Counted from the first letter of the stretch, positions 8,662 to 18,301 are shown. The stretch is DNA of 64,000 bases from Sphingobacteriales bacterium (GCA_018262795.1 JADFDM010000007.1:1-64000), one strand, 5' to 3'. Notes: generated by a model not told the origin, from the sequence alone. Program-made: numbers and translations.

Positions 8662-10674
8662 TCAAGTCAACCGTCTTTTTAATAGTTGTGCATTTATAGC
8701 TACTACAATGGTGCTTAAACTCATTAACACAGCACCAATTGCTGGACTTAATATAAAACCCCAATTATATAATACACCTGCCGCCAAAGGAATTGCGAGA
8801 ATATTGTATCCTGCTGCCCACCAAAGGTTTTGTATCATTTTGTTGTAAGTAGCTCTACCAAACAAAATCAGGTTAGCAATGTCTTTCGGGTCAGAATTTA
8901 CCAAAATAATATCTGCTGTTTCTGCAGCTACATCAGTTCCTGAACCAACAGCAATGCCAACATCTGCTTGCGCGAGGGCAGGGGCATCATTTACCCCATC
9001 ACCTGTCATGGCAACGTATTCCCCTTTTTCCTGAAGTTCTTTAACTTTCTCTAATTTGTGGTGCGGTAATACATTGGCTAAAAAGCCGTCCATTTTTAAC
9101 TCATCACTTACTTTCTTTGCGACCTTTTCATTGTCTCCTGTGAGCAGTAAATTTTTAATTCCCGCTTCTCTAAGAATTTGAATGGCTTCAAAAGAACTTT
9201 CTCTTATTTGGTCGGAGAAAGTAAAATACCCTGCTATTTCTTTGTCTATCAAAATATAGACAACTGTTCCTGTGAAATCATCGGTAGTTTTTGGAAGGCT
9301 GATGTTTTGTTCTTTCAGGTAATTCGGCCCTACTACTTTTATTTCTTTTCCTTCCACACTTCCTTCCAAACCCATTCCCGGCAAATAATTAAAGTTTTTT
9401 GATTTTGGAATTTTAATGTTTAATTCTCTTGTTTTTCTTAATAATCCTTCTGCGATATAATGTTCCGAATGTTGTTCAATGCCCGATGCCAAACGAAGTA
9501 ATTCTTTGTCATCAAATTTTTGACTCAATACTTTCACTTCCTGTAATTCATGCGAACCCTTTGTTAGTGTTCCTGTCTTGTCGAAAATGATGAGTGTAAT
9601 TAATCGCGCATTTTCAAAAGCTGTCCTGTTACGAATGAGTAAACCTTTTTGAGCTGAAATTGAAGTTGAAATAGCTACCACTAAAGGCACGGCTAAACCT
9701 AAGGCGTGAGGACAGGAAATAATCATTACAGTAACCATTCTTTCCAATGCAAACACAAACGGAAAACCTAACAGAAGCCAAACAGCAAGAGTTATTACCC
9801 CACCACCCAAGGCAACAAAAGTTAGAATCTTTGCGGCACGGTCTGCAAAATTTTGTGTTTTTGATTTTATTTTTTGAGCATCTTCAACGAGTTTCACTAC
9901 TTTATTCAAATAGCTGTCTTGTCCTGTGCTGCTTACTTTAATTGTCAAAGACCCATTGCTATTTACTGCCCCACCAATCACTTTGCTGTCTTTTTCTTTT
10001 TTTACGGGCTTGCTCTCGCCTGTGAGCATACTCTCATCCACATAACTCTCCCCTTCAGTTACAACTCCGTCCACAGGAACCTTTTCGCCTGGCCTCACCA
10101 TTACCATGTCTCCAATTTTTAATTCGCTGACCGGTATGATGTGAACTTGTCCATCCTTAATATGATGAGCAGTTGAAGGCATCATTTTGATAAGCAATTC
10201 CAACGAACGGGAAGCCCCCATAACTGACTTCATCTCAAAGTAATGACCAATAAGCATGATATCTATTAGAGTTACCATTTCCCAATAGAAGTCCATGCCC
10301 TGCAGACCAAAAGTGATGGCGACACTATAAGCCCATGCCACTGTAATAGCTATACCAATCAGCGTCATCATGCCAATGGCTTTGTCCTTTACTTCGTCAT
10401 AAAGTCCTTTGAGAAAAGGATACCCGCCATAAACAAAAATGAAAGTCGAAAGAATAGCCAAAACATATTTGTCCCCAGCAAACATTAATTCAAATCTTAA
10501 CCATTGCTGTATCATGGGCGATAGAGCAAGCACAGGAATAGAGATTATCGAACAGATTACAAATCGTTTCCAAAAATCAGCAACATGATGTCCTGCATGT
10601 TTGTCGTGTCCGCTCTCGCTATGATTGGAATGTTCATGATGCTCGTGTGCTATATGTGAAGTATGTTTTTCCAT
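8662..10674 (-). CDS. copB: Copper/silver-type P1B-3 ATPase (CopB-like)
   Basis: A 670-residue heavy-metal P-type ATPase that should export copper or silver from the cytoplasm at the cost of ATP. It begins with a histidine-rich tail (about 1-30, some ten His) instead of a CxxC metal-binding domain. It then shows the actuator TGES (218-221), membrane motif CPH (321-323), phosphorylation site DKTGTLT (365-371) and GDGVND (558-563). CPH with a His-rich N-terminus is the CopB or P1B-3 pattern. No chaperone, regulator or other metal gene is adjacent. The gene looks AT-richer than its neighbours by eye and starts 39 bases from a decayed insertion sequence, which suggests acquisition by transfer. 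Confidence 0.9.
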   Translation of the reverse strand: MEKHTSHIAHEHHEHSNHSESGHDKHAGHHVADFWKRFVICSIISIPVLALSPMIQQWLRFELMFAGDKYVLAILSTFIFVYGGYPFLKGLYDEVKDKAIGMMTLIGIAITVAWAYSVAITFGLQGMDFYWEMVTLIDIMLIGHYFEMKSVMGASRSLELLIKMMPSTAHHIKDGQVHIIPVSELKIGDMVMVRPGEKVPVDGVVTEGESYVDESMLTGESKPVKKEKDSKVIGGAVNSNGSLTIKVSSTGQDSYLNKVVKLVEDAQKIKSKTQNFADRAAKILTFVALGGGVITLAVWLLLGFPFVFALERMVTVMIISCPHALGLAVPLVVAISTSISAQKGLLIRNRTAFENARLITLIIFDKTGTLTKGSHELQEVKVLSQKFDDKELLRLASGIEQHSEHYIAEGLLRKTRELNIKIPKSKNFNYLPGMGLEGSVEGKEIKVVGPNYLKEQNISLPKTTDDFTGTVVYILIDKEIAGYFTFSDQIRESSFEAIQILREAGIKNLLLTGDNEKVAKKVSDELKMDGFLANVLPHHKLEKVKELQEKGEYVAMTGDGVNDAPALAQADVGIAVGSGTDVAAETADIILVNSDPKDIANLILFGRATYNKMIQNLWWAAGYNILAIPLAAGVLYNWGFILSPAIGAVLMSLSTIVVAINAQLLKRRLT

Positions 10675-10712
10675 TTTTTTTCCATTGTTTATGTTTTAGC
10701 ATGACCGCTAAT

Positions 10713-10808
10713 GTCAGACTGTGAAAATACCACCCTCCAAGATATTCCGAAAAAAATTGAAGAAAGAGTACAATTTCTTCTTTAGCTGTTAGGCATCAAG
10801 TGTATGGA
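10713..10808 (+). mobile_element. Decayed end of an IS1182-like insertion sequence
   Basis: This is the second copy of the 97-base end found at the left window edge, in opposite orientation. Against that copy it has about ten substitutions and one lost base in the A-run. It begins sharply at GTCAGACTGTGAAAATACC and leads into an ATG at 10804. I searched onward for the matching opposite terminus and did not see one before uppS, so this is a truncated remnant. Confidence 0.55.
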
Positions 10809-10947
10809 ATATATACCAGCACAGAACCGGCATGAACTGCCATTTACTGTTACTACGTTCAAGACCGAAGGCTGCCCGCCTTTTCATCCTACTGTATTTT
10901 TTAAAATCTGGCACTATGGTAATCACCGACAGGGCTTTCGTGTTTGA
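10804..10947 (+). pseudogene. Transposase N-terminal remnant, IS1182/DUF772-like
   Basis: An open frame of 47 codons begins MEYIPAQNRHELPF and later reads GCPPFHPTVFFKIWHYG. Transposases of the IS1182 group start with a pattern such as M-x-x-I-x-G-x-x-R-x-Q and then carry GRPPYHPxxLLKLxIYGY. The remnant keeps recognisable versions of both, but roughly 30 residues between them are missing and a stop follows at 10945. The family match is from memory of the motif, so it is likely but not certain. It marks an old insertion next to the copper ATPase gene. Confidence 0.5.
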
Positions 10948-10996
10948 CCCGAGACCCCTATTCTCTAATAGACACCGCCACTGTAAGCTATTTTCT

Positions 10997-11004
10997 TATT
11001 TTTG
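10997..11004 (+). promoter_or_regulatory. Candidate -7 box for the uppS-bamA operon
   Basis: TATTTTTG fits TAnnTTTG and lies 69 bases before the GTG start of uppS. No clear TTG is seen at the expected distance upstream. Confidence 0.35.
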
Positions 11005-11073
11005 CCCGCTTTGTTAAATCCAAATTTCGGTCTAAAATAAATTTGATTAACAGCGTTTAAACAATCTTGTAGA

Positions 11074-11820
11074 GTGAGTTTGAAAGAGCAAATTGATGTC
11101 ACGCGACTACCGGCCCATATTGCTATCATTATGGATGGTAATGGACGATGGGCAAGGCAGCAGGGGAAAAACCGAATATTTGGCCACCGAAGCGGGGTAC
11201 AATCGGTGCGCGAAACATCAGAAGCTTGTGCTGAATTGGGGGTAAAATACCTGACCTTATATGCGTTTAGCACCGAGAACTGGAGCCGCCCGCATACCGA
11301 AGTAACTGCCCTGATGACCCTGCTGTTAAAAACCATTAACGGAGAGTTGAAGACGCTGTTGAAAAATGATATTCGCCTCGGAGCCATTGGTGATTTAGAC
11401 ACCCTGCCAAAGAGCGTGGCGAAGGAGTTGAGACAGAGCATTGAAAGAACAGCTCATTGCCAGCGGATGCAGTTGACCCTGGCATTGAGTTATAGTGGAA
11501 AGAGTGAACTGCTGAGGGCTGTAAAACAAATAGCCCTTAAATTTCAACAGGGAGAAATAGGAATGCACGAGCTAACAGAACAATTGATCACCGACAATTT
11601 ATATACAGCCGGCATGCCCGACCCGGAGTTGCTTATTCGCACCAGTGGCGAAAAACGTATCAGCAATTTCTTGCTGTGGCAATTAGCCTATGCCGAATTT
11701 TACTTTACAGAAATATTTTGGCCCGAATTCACCAAAGAAGAGCTGTATAAAGCGATACTTGAATTTCAAAACCGCGAACGCAGATTCGGAAAAACGAGCG
11801 AACAGCTAACCACTAAATGA
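11074..11820 (+). CDS. uppS: Isoprenyl (undecaprenyl) diphosphate synthase
   Basis: A 248-residue cis-prenyltransferase that condenses isopentenyl diphosphate onto farnesyl diphosphate to make the C55 lipid carrier for peptidoglycan and surface polysaccharides. It has HIAIIMDGNGRWA at 15-27 with the catalytic Asp, YAFSTENWSRP in the middle and RTSGEKRISNFLLWQ near the C-terminus. The start is GTG; no in-frame ATG gives the complete N-terminal motif. The stop overlaps the bamA start (ATGA), so the envelope genes are translationally coupled. Confidence 0.95.
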   Translation: MSLKEQIDVTRLPAHIAIIMDGNGRWARQQGKNRIFGHRSGVQSVRETSEACAELGVKYLTLYAFSTENWSRPHTEVTALMTLLLKTINGELKTLLKNDIRLGAIGDLDTLPKSVAKELRQSIERTAHCQRMQLTLALSYSGKSELLRAVKQIALKFQQGEIGMHELTEQLITDNLYTAGMPDPELLIRTSGEKRISNFLLWQLAYAEFYFTEIFWPEFTKEELYKAILEFQNRERRFGKTSEQLTTK

Positions 11821-14489
11821 GACTTTCCCTGAAACAACTATTCCTGTTTGCCGCTCTTATCACAGTCGTTTGCCTTTCGGCCCAAACCGAAAACAATCTG
11901 TTTGACTACAGTAAAGGAGGCGAGTACGAAATTGCTGCTATCCGCGTAGAAGGTGCCAAGTACTTAGACACCAAAATTCTAGCGACTCTTTCGGGACTTA
12001 CCAAAGGAGAAAAAATAAAGATACCCGGAGAGGATATTCCCAAAGCGATTAAAGCACTTTGGAAGCAGCGCCTATTTACCAACGTGTCTATCGAAGCGGA
12101 TAAAATACTGAGCGATAAAATTTACTTGGTGATAAGAGTAGAGGAGCGCCCGCGCGTTTCGCGGTATTCTATCAAAGGAATTAAAAACAGTGAGTCGGAA
12201 GAACTGCGGAAGAAACTCGACCTGCGAGCCGGACAAATTTTTACCGAAAACCTGCGCAGCATTACCATCAATACTTGTAAGGATTACTTTATTGATAAGG
12301 GATTTCTGTCCGTCACCGTAGATGTAGAGGAACAGCCCGATTCGCTGCTTTCAAACAGTGTGTTAGTCAAGATTCGGATTGATAAAGGAAGCCATGTAAA
12401 AATCAACCAGATAAATTTTTATGGCGATCATAGTGTGCCCGAAGCCATGCTGAAGCGCCAGATGAAGGATACCCATGAAAAAGTAAAGTTTGACTTAGAC
12501 GGCCTTTTTCGCTTTAAGAAAAACTTTGCGCGCGATTCTATGCACGTCAAATGGTACGAAGCAATCGGCAATCTGTCGCCCACCCGCTCTTGGGAGTATG
12601 CTTCGCGCCACGTGAACCTCAACATCTTTAAAGCCTCTAAGTTTAAGCGCGATTCGTATGAAGACGACAAGCATAAAGTGATTGATTTTCTCAACTCAAA
12701 GGGCTACCGCGATGCGCAAATCGTTCACGATTCGGTGTATATGATTGACTCTAAAAATCTGAATATTGACTTGGTCATTAGTGAAGGAAAGAAATACTAC
12801 TTCCGCAATATTTACTTCAACGGCAACACCAAGTATGCCGATTCAGTGCTGGCAAAAATTGTCAATATCAAGCGGGGCGAAGTGTACAACCAGAAGTTAC
12901 TGGACGAGCGTATTTTTATGAACCCCAACGGAGGCGACCTCAGCTCTCTCTATATGGATGACGGCTATCTGTTTTTCAGTGTAACTCCTTTAGAAGTAAA
13001 AGTAGAAGGCGATTCTATAGATATAGAGTTGCGGGTGAATGAAGGCGCGCAGGCGACCATTCGCGAAGTGCGGATAGTGGGCAACACCAAAACCAACGAG
13101 AAGGTGATCCGAAGAGAACTGCGCACGCTTCCCGGAAATAAGTTTAGTCGCACAGATTTGATTCGTTCCCAGCGTGAAATTGTAAACCTTGGCTACTTTG
13201 ACCCGGCACAGTTAGATGTGGTGCCTATTCCGAACCCCGAAAAAGGAACGGTAGATATTGAGTATCGCGTAGTAGAAAAGCCATCCGACCAGTTTGAACT
13301 TTCAGCGGGGTGGGGCGGAACCGGAGCTAGCGGTGGTCTATTTGGCACTGTGGGAATCAATTTCACTAACTTCTCTTTACGAAACATTATTGATAAGAAG
13401 GCTTGGACTCCACTTCCTTCCGGTGACGGGCAACGCCTCGGTATTCGTATGAACTCTAACGGAAAGGCTTATCAATCCTACAGTGTATCATTTACCGAAC
13501 CGTGGTTGGGCGGCAAAAAACCTTTAGCGCTCGACTTTGCCTTTAACCGTTTACGAGCCAATAATTTTGGCGATTTTATTGATGTAAACAAAATCACCGG
13601 AAAGTATTACTCTACCAGTGTTTACCTCGGTCTTACTACCCGCCTCAAATGGCCCGATGATTTCTTTACCATCTCTACCGGCTTAGAATTTCAGCATTAT
13701 ATACTCGATAACTATAGCTCGGTATTCATTTTTGATAAGGGAAAGGCTACCAACCTAAACTTACAGATAGCACTGGCTCGCGATTCGCGCGAATTACAGG
13801 CTCCTACCTATTATAACAGAGGTATCTATTTCTCGGTACAGGGCAAGTTCACTCTACCTTACTCATTGATGTTCCCCGGTCGCAAAAACTTAGATTATTC
13901 TTCTCCTACACTATCCGATGCCGATCGCTACAAATTTGTAGAATACCACAAGTGGAAAATCATGTTTGAGTGGTACACGCCCATCTGGAAAAATTTGGTG
14001 TTGAAAGCTTCGGCTGATATGTCGTTCTTAGGATTCTATAACTCCAAAATCGGCTACTCTCCATTTGAGCGGGTTGAGTTTGGAGGCGATGGACTGACCA
14101 ACTTGAATAATGGAACGCAGTTGGGTCGAGATATAATTTCAATGCGCGGCTATCCGGTGGTAACTCCTGCCGGAGGCTCTCCTATTTTTAACAAATTCTC
14201 TTTAGAGCTTCGCTATCCTATTTCACTGAACCAGTCGGCCACTATTTATGCCTTGGCCTTTATGGATGCCGGAAACTACTGGAACCGTATCAGCGATTAT
14301 AAACCGTATAACTTGGCGCGTTCAGCCGGTCTTGGGGTTCGCGTATTCTTACCGATGTTTGGTTTGCTTGGCTTCGACTATGGTTTAGGGTTCGACCGCG
14401 ATAAATTTGGATTAGAGCCAAAACCGGGGAAGAATATTTTTGCTAAGTATGGAGAGTTCAGAATTATTCTCGGTCGCGAGCCTGAATAA
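11817..14489 (+). CDS. bamA: Outer-membrane assembly factor BamA (Omp85)
   Basis: An 890-residue Omp85 protein with a signal peptide (about 1-22), a series of POTRA domains to about residue 500, and a C-terminal 16-strand barrel beginning near the segment QFELSAGWGG. It inserts beta-barrel proteins into the outer membrane. A longer than usual stretch between POTRA domains (about 215-290, rich in Lys, Asp and Ser) is typical of Bacteroidota homologs and makes it longer than the E. coli protein. It follows uppS with a 4-base overlap and precedes three OmpH/Skp genes, so the block supplies both the insertion machine and its periplasmic chaperones. Confidence 0.94.
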   Translation: MRLSLKQLFLFAALITVVCLSAQTENNLFDYSKGGEYEIAAIRVEGAKYLDTKILATLSGLTKGEKIKIPGEDIPKAIKALWKQRLFTNVSIEADKILSDKIYLVIRVEERPRVSRYSIKGIKNSESEELRKKLDLRAGQIFTENLRSITINTCKDYFIDKGFLSVTVDVEEQPDSLLSNSVLVKIRIDKGSHVKINQINFYGDHSVPEAMLKRQMKDTHEKVKFDLDGLFRFKKNFARDSMHVKWYEAIGNLSPTRSWEYASRHVNLNIFKASKFKRDSYEDDKHKVIDFLNSKGYRDAQIVHDSVYMIDSKNLNIDLVISEGKKYYFRNIYFNGNTKYADSVLAKIVNIKRGEVYNQKLLDERIFMNPNGGDLSSLYMDDGYLFFSVTPLEVKVEGDSIDIELRVNEGAQATIREVRIVGNTKTNEKVIRRELRTLPGNKFSRTDLIRSQREIVNLGYFDPAQLDVVPIPNPEKGTVDIEYRVVEKPSDQFELSAGWGGTGASGGLFGTVGINFTNFSLRNIIDKKAWTPLPSGDGQRLGIRMNSNGKAYQSYSVSFTEPWLGGKKPLALDFAFNRLRANNFGDFIDVNKITGKYYSTSVYLGLTTRLKWPDDFFTISTGLEFQHYILDNYSSVFIFDKGKATNLNLQIALARDSRELQAPTYYNRGIYFSVQGKFTLPYSLMFPGRKNLDYSSPTLSDADRYKFVEYHKWKIMFEWYTPIWKNLVLKASADMSFLGFYNSKIGYSPFERVEFGGDGLTNLNNGTQLGRDIISMRGYPVVTPAGGSPIFNKFSLELRYPISLNQSATIYALAFMDAGNYWNRISDYKPYNLARSAGLGVRVFLPMFGLLGFDYGLGFDRDKFGLEPKPGKNIFAKYGEFRIILGREPE

Positions 14490-14559
14490 TTTGTGAAAAA
14501 ATGAAAATGTATTTTTACGTTGGCAAGGAAATTGGTCTAACAAAGAAAATCGAAAAATT

Positions 14560-15081
14560 ATGAAGAAGATTCTTATTGCTGTGGCGGCTTTACTGGTTGG
14601 CACAGCTACCTATGCGCAGAAATTTGCTTTTGTAGATATGGATTACATCCTCAACAAAATGCCGCAATACACTGATGCGCAGAAACAGTTGGATAAAATT
14701 GCCGAAGGCTGGCAAAAAGAGGTAGAAGCCAAAATGAAAGAAGTGGACGATATGTATAAGCAGTTTCAGGCAGAGCAGGTGCTGATGACTGATGCGATGA
14801 AACAACAGAAGATGAAAGACATTGAAACGAAAGAGAAAGATGTAAAACAGTTTCAGAAAGATAAGTTTGGGCCTACCGGAGAGTTGTTTACCAAGCGTCA
14901 GGAGTTGATTAAACCAATTCAGGACAAGATTTATAACGAAATACAGAAGTACTGTTCTGCCAAAGGACTCGATTTTATATTCGATCGTTCCAGTGGTCCT
15001 ACTATGCTATATGCCAGCGACCGTTACAATAAAAGTGACGATATTCTTTCCGCCTTAGGGATAGCTCAAAAGGGCAATTAA
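14560..15081 (+). CDS. OmpH/Skp-family periplasmic chaperone, copy 1
   Basis: A 173-residue secreted protein with a signal peptide ending near TYAQ (about 19), the N-terminal strand KFAFVDMDYILNKMPQY, a long charged coiled coil (about 40-125) and a C-terminal cap with DFIFDRSSG. This is the Skp/OmpH layout: a trimeric holdase that keeps unfolded outer-membrane proteins soluble. It is the first of three tandem paralogs behind bamA and lies 70 bases after it. The three differ clearly in sequence, so they are old duplicates and may have different clients. Confidence 0.9.
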   Translation: MKKILIAVAALLVGTATYAQKFAFVDMDYILNKMPQYTDAQKQLDKIAEGWQKEVEAKMKEVDDMYKQFQAEQVLMTDAMKQQKMKDIETKEKDVKQFQKDKFGPTGELFTKRQELIKPIQDKIYNEIQKYCSAKGLDFIFDRSSGPTMLYASDRYNKSDDILSALGIAQKGN

Positions 15082-15099
15082 GCGATTCGGCTAAAAACT

Positions 15100-15107
15100 T
15101 ATCTTTG
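15100..15107 (+). promoter_or_regulatory. Candidate -7 box abutting the second OmpH gene
   Basis: TATCTTTG followed by CGC matches TAnnTTTG and ends only 8 bases before the ATG at 15116. If used, the transcript would have almost no leader. Confidence 0.35.
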
Positions 15108-15115
15108 CGCGCCTG

Positions 15116-15625
15116 ATGATGAAAAATATCATATTACTCGGTTCGTTCTTTTTTTTCGTGTTACCATTGATGGCGCAGCAAAAATATGGCCACATCAACT
15201 CACAAGAAGTGCTTGTTTCTATGCCGGAGTACAAACAAATGATGACGGCATTGGAAAAGAAGAGAAATGAGCAGAGCAACCGCTTAAATGCGATGTATAA
15301 AGACTATCAAAAAAGGCAAAAGGAACTGACCGATTACGGGGCAGGCCTGATGGAAGCAGTGCGAGAGGAAAAGATGATAGAGATGGACAGCTTAGAAAAA
15401 GCTATTACCGCTTATCAAGAAAGTATGGATGCCGATTTGCAAAGCTTTCAGCGAAAGCTGCTACAGCCGCTAAATGATAAATATCTGAAAATAGTAGCCG
15501 CTGTGGCGAAGGAAAATGGCTACAGTTATATCTTTGATATTACCACCGGCTCAGTAGCTTACTATCCGGAAAAAAATGGCAACATCACTGATTTGGTTAA
15601 AAAGAAAATGGGAATTACACAGTAA
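15116..15625 (+). CDS. OmpH/Skp-family periplasmic chaperone, copy 2
   Basis: A 169-residue paralog with a signal peptide (cleavage after about residue 21, LMAQ), the segment KYGHINSQEVLVSMPEY, a coiled-coil middle and a C-terminal SYIFDITTGSVAYYP. It resembles copy 3 (KLGHLNSVEVLSAMPEF) more than copy 1, so copies 2 and 3 probably arose from a later duplication. Two adjacent ATGs (15116 and 15119) could start it. The function should be that of Skp, holding outer-membrane protein precursors in the periplasm. Confidence 0.9.
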   Translation: MMKNIILLGSFFFFVLPLMAQQKYGHINSQEVLVSMPEYKQMMTALEKKRNEQSNRLNAMYKDYQKRQKELTDYGAGLMEAVREEKMIEMDSLEKAITAYQESMDADLQSFQRKLLQPLNDKYLKIVAAVAKENGYSYIFDITTGSVAYYPEKNGNITDLVKKKMGITQ

Positions 15626-15656
15626 ATTTTATTATTCAATAAACACAAAAACAGAA

Positions 15657-16214
15657 ATGAGGAAATCAATTTTAGTATTCGCGGCAGCCATGTTTACCTT
15701 CATAGGAACTACACAGGCACAACAGAAGTTAGGTCATCTTAATTCCGTAGAGGTGCTTTCTGCGATGCCAGAGTTTAAGCAAATGCAAGCTGACCTTCAG
15801 AAACAAAAAGATTCGTATCAGAAAGTGCTGGAGGGCATGTATCAGGACTACGACAAAAAGCAAAAGGATCTTCAAGATAAATCACAAGACAAAGCCACTC
15901 CTGATGCCATTATTGAAACGCTGGTGCAAGAGTTGCAGCAATTGCAACAACGCATCACCGACTTTCAGGACAAGGTAAATACTGATTTGCAGAAAATGCA
16001 AACAGACAAAATGAAGCCGATTAACGATAAATACTTAAAAGCGGTGAAAGAAGTGGCAGAAGCAAGCGGTTACTCTTATGTCATTGATGTGGCTTCGGGG
16101 GCAGTAGCTTATTTTCCCGACAAAACCAACGATGTAACAGACTTAGTGATGAAAAAAATGGGGATTACAGCAGCTCCGTCTAATGTAACTCCGGCTCCTA
16201 AAACGGGAAACTAA
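15657..16214 (+). CDS. OmpH/Skp-family periplasmic chaperone, copy 3
   Basis: A 185-residue Skp-like protein. The open frame extends back to 15576 inside the previous gene, but the ATG at 15657 is chosen because it opens a clean signal peptide (MRKSILVFAAAMFTFIG, cleavage near TQAQ). After the opening strand KLGHLNSVEVLSAMPEF comes a Gln- and Lys-rich coiled coil and then SYVIDVASGAVAYFP. A short proline- and threonine-rich tail is unique to this copy. It lies 31 bases after copy 2 and just before murI. Confidence 0.9.
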   Translation: MRKSILVFAAAMFTFIGTTQAQQKLGHLNSVEVLSAMPEFKQMQADLQKQKDSYQKVLEGMYQDYDKKQKDLQDKSQDKATPDAIIETLVQELQQLQQRITDFQDKVNTDLQKMQTDKMKPINDKYLKAVKEVAEASGYSYVIDVASGAVAYFPDKTNDVTDLVMKKMGITAAPSNVTPAPKTGN

Positions 16215-16239
16215 TTTCGCGTCAGCCTCTTTCAGATAG

Positions 16240-17067
16240 ATGAAAATGCAAGGGGATAAAAATAGAACCATAGGAATTTTTGATTCGGGTATTGGCGGCC
16301 TTACGGTCGCCAATGCTGTTTCTAAGATATTGCCCAACGAACAGTTGATTTACTTTGGCGATACCGCTCACCTTCCCTATGGCGACAAATCAAAGGAACT
16401 GATACAGCGGTATGCGCTGCGTATTACCGATTTTTTGTTGCACGAAAAAAATTGCAAGGCCATTGTCATTGCCTGCAACACCGCATCGGCAGCCGCCTAC
16501 GAAGCACTCCGCGATAAATACAAAGGAGTAGTACCGGTGCTGAATGTAATTGACCCGATGATAGAAGCCGTTATTGCAGAGGAATCTATTCAAAAAGTAG
16601 GCATCATTGCTACCAAGACTACGATTACTTCAGGAGTATATCAAGAGAAATTTACTCGTAGAAAGCCAACCCTACAATTTGCAGCATTGGCTACTCCCTT
16701 ATTGGCATCTATGATTGAGGAGGGGTTCTATAACAACAATATCAGCCGTGCCGTGCTGGAAAGTTATCTGGAAAATGACTCCTTAAAAGATATTGATGCT
16801 TTGGTGCTGGCCTGCACTCATTATCCGCTTATTAAAACAGAGATCAATAACTTCTATAAAGGAAAGGTGAAGATTTTTGATTCGGCTGAAGTGGTAGCTA
16901 AAAAACTGAAATTGATTTTAGAGAAGGAAGGGCTGGCAAGCGAGACAAAATCCGGAAAGGATATTTTTTATGTAACAGATTATACCCAAGCTTTCGAGCA
17001 AACCACCAGAATATTTTACGGCACGGAAATTTATTTGCAACAAAGTGAAATATGGAAAGAGGTATAA
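16240..17067 (+). CDS. murI: Glutamate racemase
   Basis: A 275-residue cofactor-independent racemase that supplies D-glutamate for peptidoglycan. The opening segment IGIFDSGIGGLTV (about 11-23) is the family signature. The two catalytic cysteines are in ACNTASA (Cys79) and ACTHYPL (Cys192). It lies 25 bases behind the third OmpH gene, inside the envelope block with uppS and bamA. Two starts (16240 and 16246) are possible; the first is used here. Confidence 0.95.
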   Translation: MKMQGDKNRTIGIFDSGIGGLTVANAVSKILPNEQLIYFGDTAHLPYGDKSKELIQRYALRITDFLLHEKNCKAIVIACNTASAAAYEALRDKYKGVVPVLNVIDPMIEAVIAEESIQKVGIIATKTTITSGVYQEKFTRRKPTLQFAALATPLLASMIEEGFYNNNISRAVLESYLENDSLKDIDALVLACTHYPLIKTEINNFYKGKVKIFDSAEVVAKKLKLILEKEGLASETKSGKDIFYVTDYTQAFEQTTRIFYGTEIYLQQSEIWKEV

Positions 17068-17113
17068 CCGGTGGCTCTTTCAGATTATTGGCCATTTGTA
17101 ATAAATTCGAGGC

Positions 17114-18301
17114 ATGAAAAAGTTCATTCTAATCGCAACGATTTTTCTTTTTGTCGGCTTTCAATTAAAGGCGGAGGGTATTGAGTTCCACCATGACAAA
17201 AGTTTTCAAGAGCTGCTGGATATGGCGAAAGCACAGAACAAGTTGATCTTTATGGACTGCTATACTTCATGGTGCGGTCCCTGCAAGCGCCTTTCGGCTA
17301 TGGTTTTCCCCGATTCGGCTGTAGGAGTTTATTTCAATGAGCAGTTCATCAACTGTAAATTTGATATGGAGAAGGATGAGGGCGTGACCATTGCCGGTAA
17401 ATATAGCATTAGAGCTTACCCCACATTACTTTGGATAGATGGCAGCGGTGAAGTGAAACACAAAGTAGTAGGGGGGCTTGACCCGCACGGATTAATCCAA
17501 AACGGACAGCAAGCCTTAGACCCTACACCGGGAATATTGAGTGGTATGCACCGTCAATTTAATGAGGGGAACCGAGATGTGAATTTTCTCTCTGACTTTG
17601 TAAATACCATGAATAAAGCAGGAGAGAATTACTCAGATGTGTTTAAGATATACATGGAGAAATTGACCGAAAGAGATTTGAATGATCCTAAGCATACCAA
17701 AACCGTTTTTAATCTCACAAAAGATATTCATTCTCCCGGGCTGGATTATTTGCTAAAAAATAAAGCCTATTACAGTGGCTTAATGGGAGCGGAGACTTAC
17801 GATTCAAAAATTAACCAATTAGCCGATAAGGCAACAGCAGAGGCGGTGCAGAAAAAAGATGCTGCTTTATTTAATCGCGCGCTTGATTTAGTAAAAGGGA
17901 ATAAAGGAAAGGATGCCCATCAGAAATCATTACAACTCAGCATGGACTACTATTTGCAGATGAATGACTGGAGTAATTACGATAAGAACGCAACACAGTA
18001 TCTCAAGAAATATGCTTCAAAGAATGCTTCGGCTCTCAACGATATTGCTTGGAATTATTACATCAACGTGAATGATAAAGCACAACTAACGAAGGCATCG
18101 AAATGGGCTTTTCAAGCTTTGAATATGGATAACAAGTACACCTACAATCTCACGTATGCTTATCTACTTTATAAACTCAATGATTTGAAAGAATCGGAGA
18201 AAGCCTGCGATTATGCCATTATTCGCGCCAATGACGAGAACGTGCAGCCCACCTCGGCAAACGCTTTGAAAGAGGCCATCCGGAAGGCTGCTACCCCTTA
18301 A
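17114..18301 (+). CDS. Secreted thioredoxin-like protein with helical C-terminal domain
   Basis: A 395-residue protein with a signal peptide (about 1-20) and a thioredoxin fold whose active site is WCGPC (53-57), followed by the cis-proline segment AYPTLLW (about 96-102). The remaining 270 residues are helical, with a repeat-like pattern near the end that resembles TPR units. It is probably a periplasmic disulfide oxidoreductase; the partner bound by the helical part is unknown. An imperfect -7 box, TAAATTCG, lies at 17102-17109, ending 4 bases before the start. It is the last gene of the envelope block. Confidence 0.8.
   Translation: MKKFILIATIFLFVGFQLKAEGIEFHHDKSFQELLDMAKAQNKLIFMDCYTSWCGPCKRLSAMVFPDSAVGVYFNEQFINCKFDMEKDEGVTIAGKYSIRAYPTLLWIDGSGEVKHKVVGGLDPHGLIQNGQQALDPTPGILSGMHRQFNEGNRDVNFLSDFVNTMNKAGENYSDVFKIYMEKLTERDLNDPKHTKTVFNLTKDIHSPGLDYLLKNKAYYSGLMGAETYDSKINQLADKATAEAVQKKDAALFNRALDLVKGNKGKDAHQKSLQLSMDYYLQMNDWSNYDKNATQYLKKYASKNASALNDIAWNYYINVNDKAQLTKASKWAFQALNMDNKYTYNLTYAYLLYKLNDLKESEKACDYAIIRANDENVQPTSANALKEAIRKAATP

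Larger units (their letters stand above)
10675..11073. other. Intergenic region with insertion-sequence debris
   Basis: These 399 bases between the divergent copper ATPase and uppS genes hold a decayed insertion-sequence end (10713-10808), a transposase remnant (10804-10947) and a -7 promoter box for uppS (10997-11004). I see nothing else. Confidence 0.6.

Noticed and set aside
1-10808. The inverted 97-base copies as borders of a 10.7-kb composite transposon
   Set aside because: Core genes such as recG and gldFG lie between them, the right copy is decayed, and nothing shows joint mobility.
10965-11441. A 158-codon minus-strand frame opposite uppS
   Set aside because: It is the shadow of the well-supported uppS gene and has no protein-like features.
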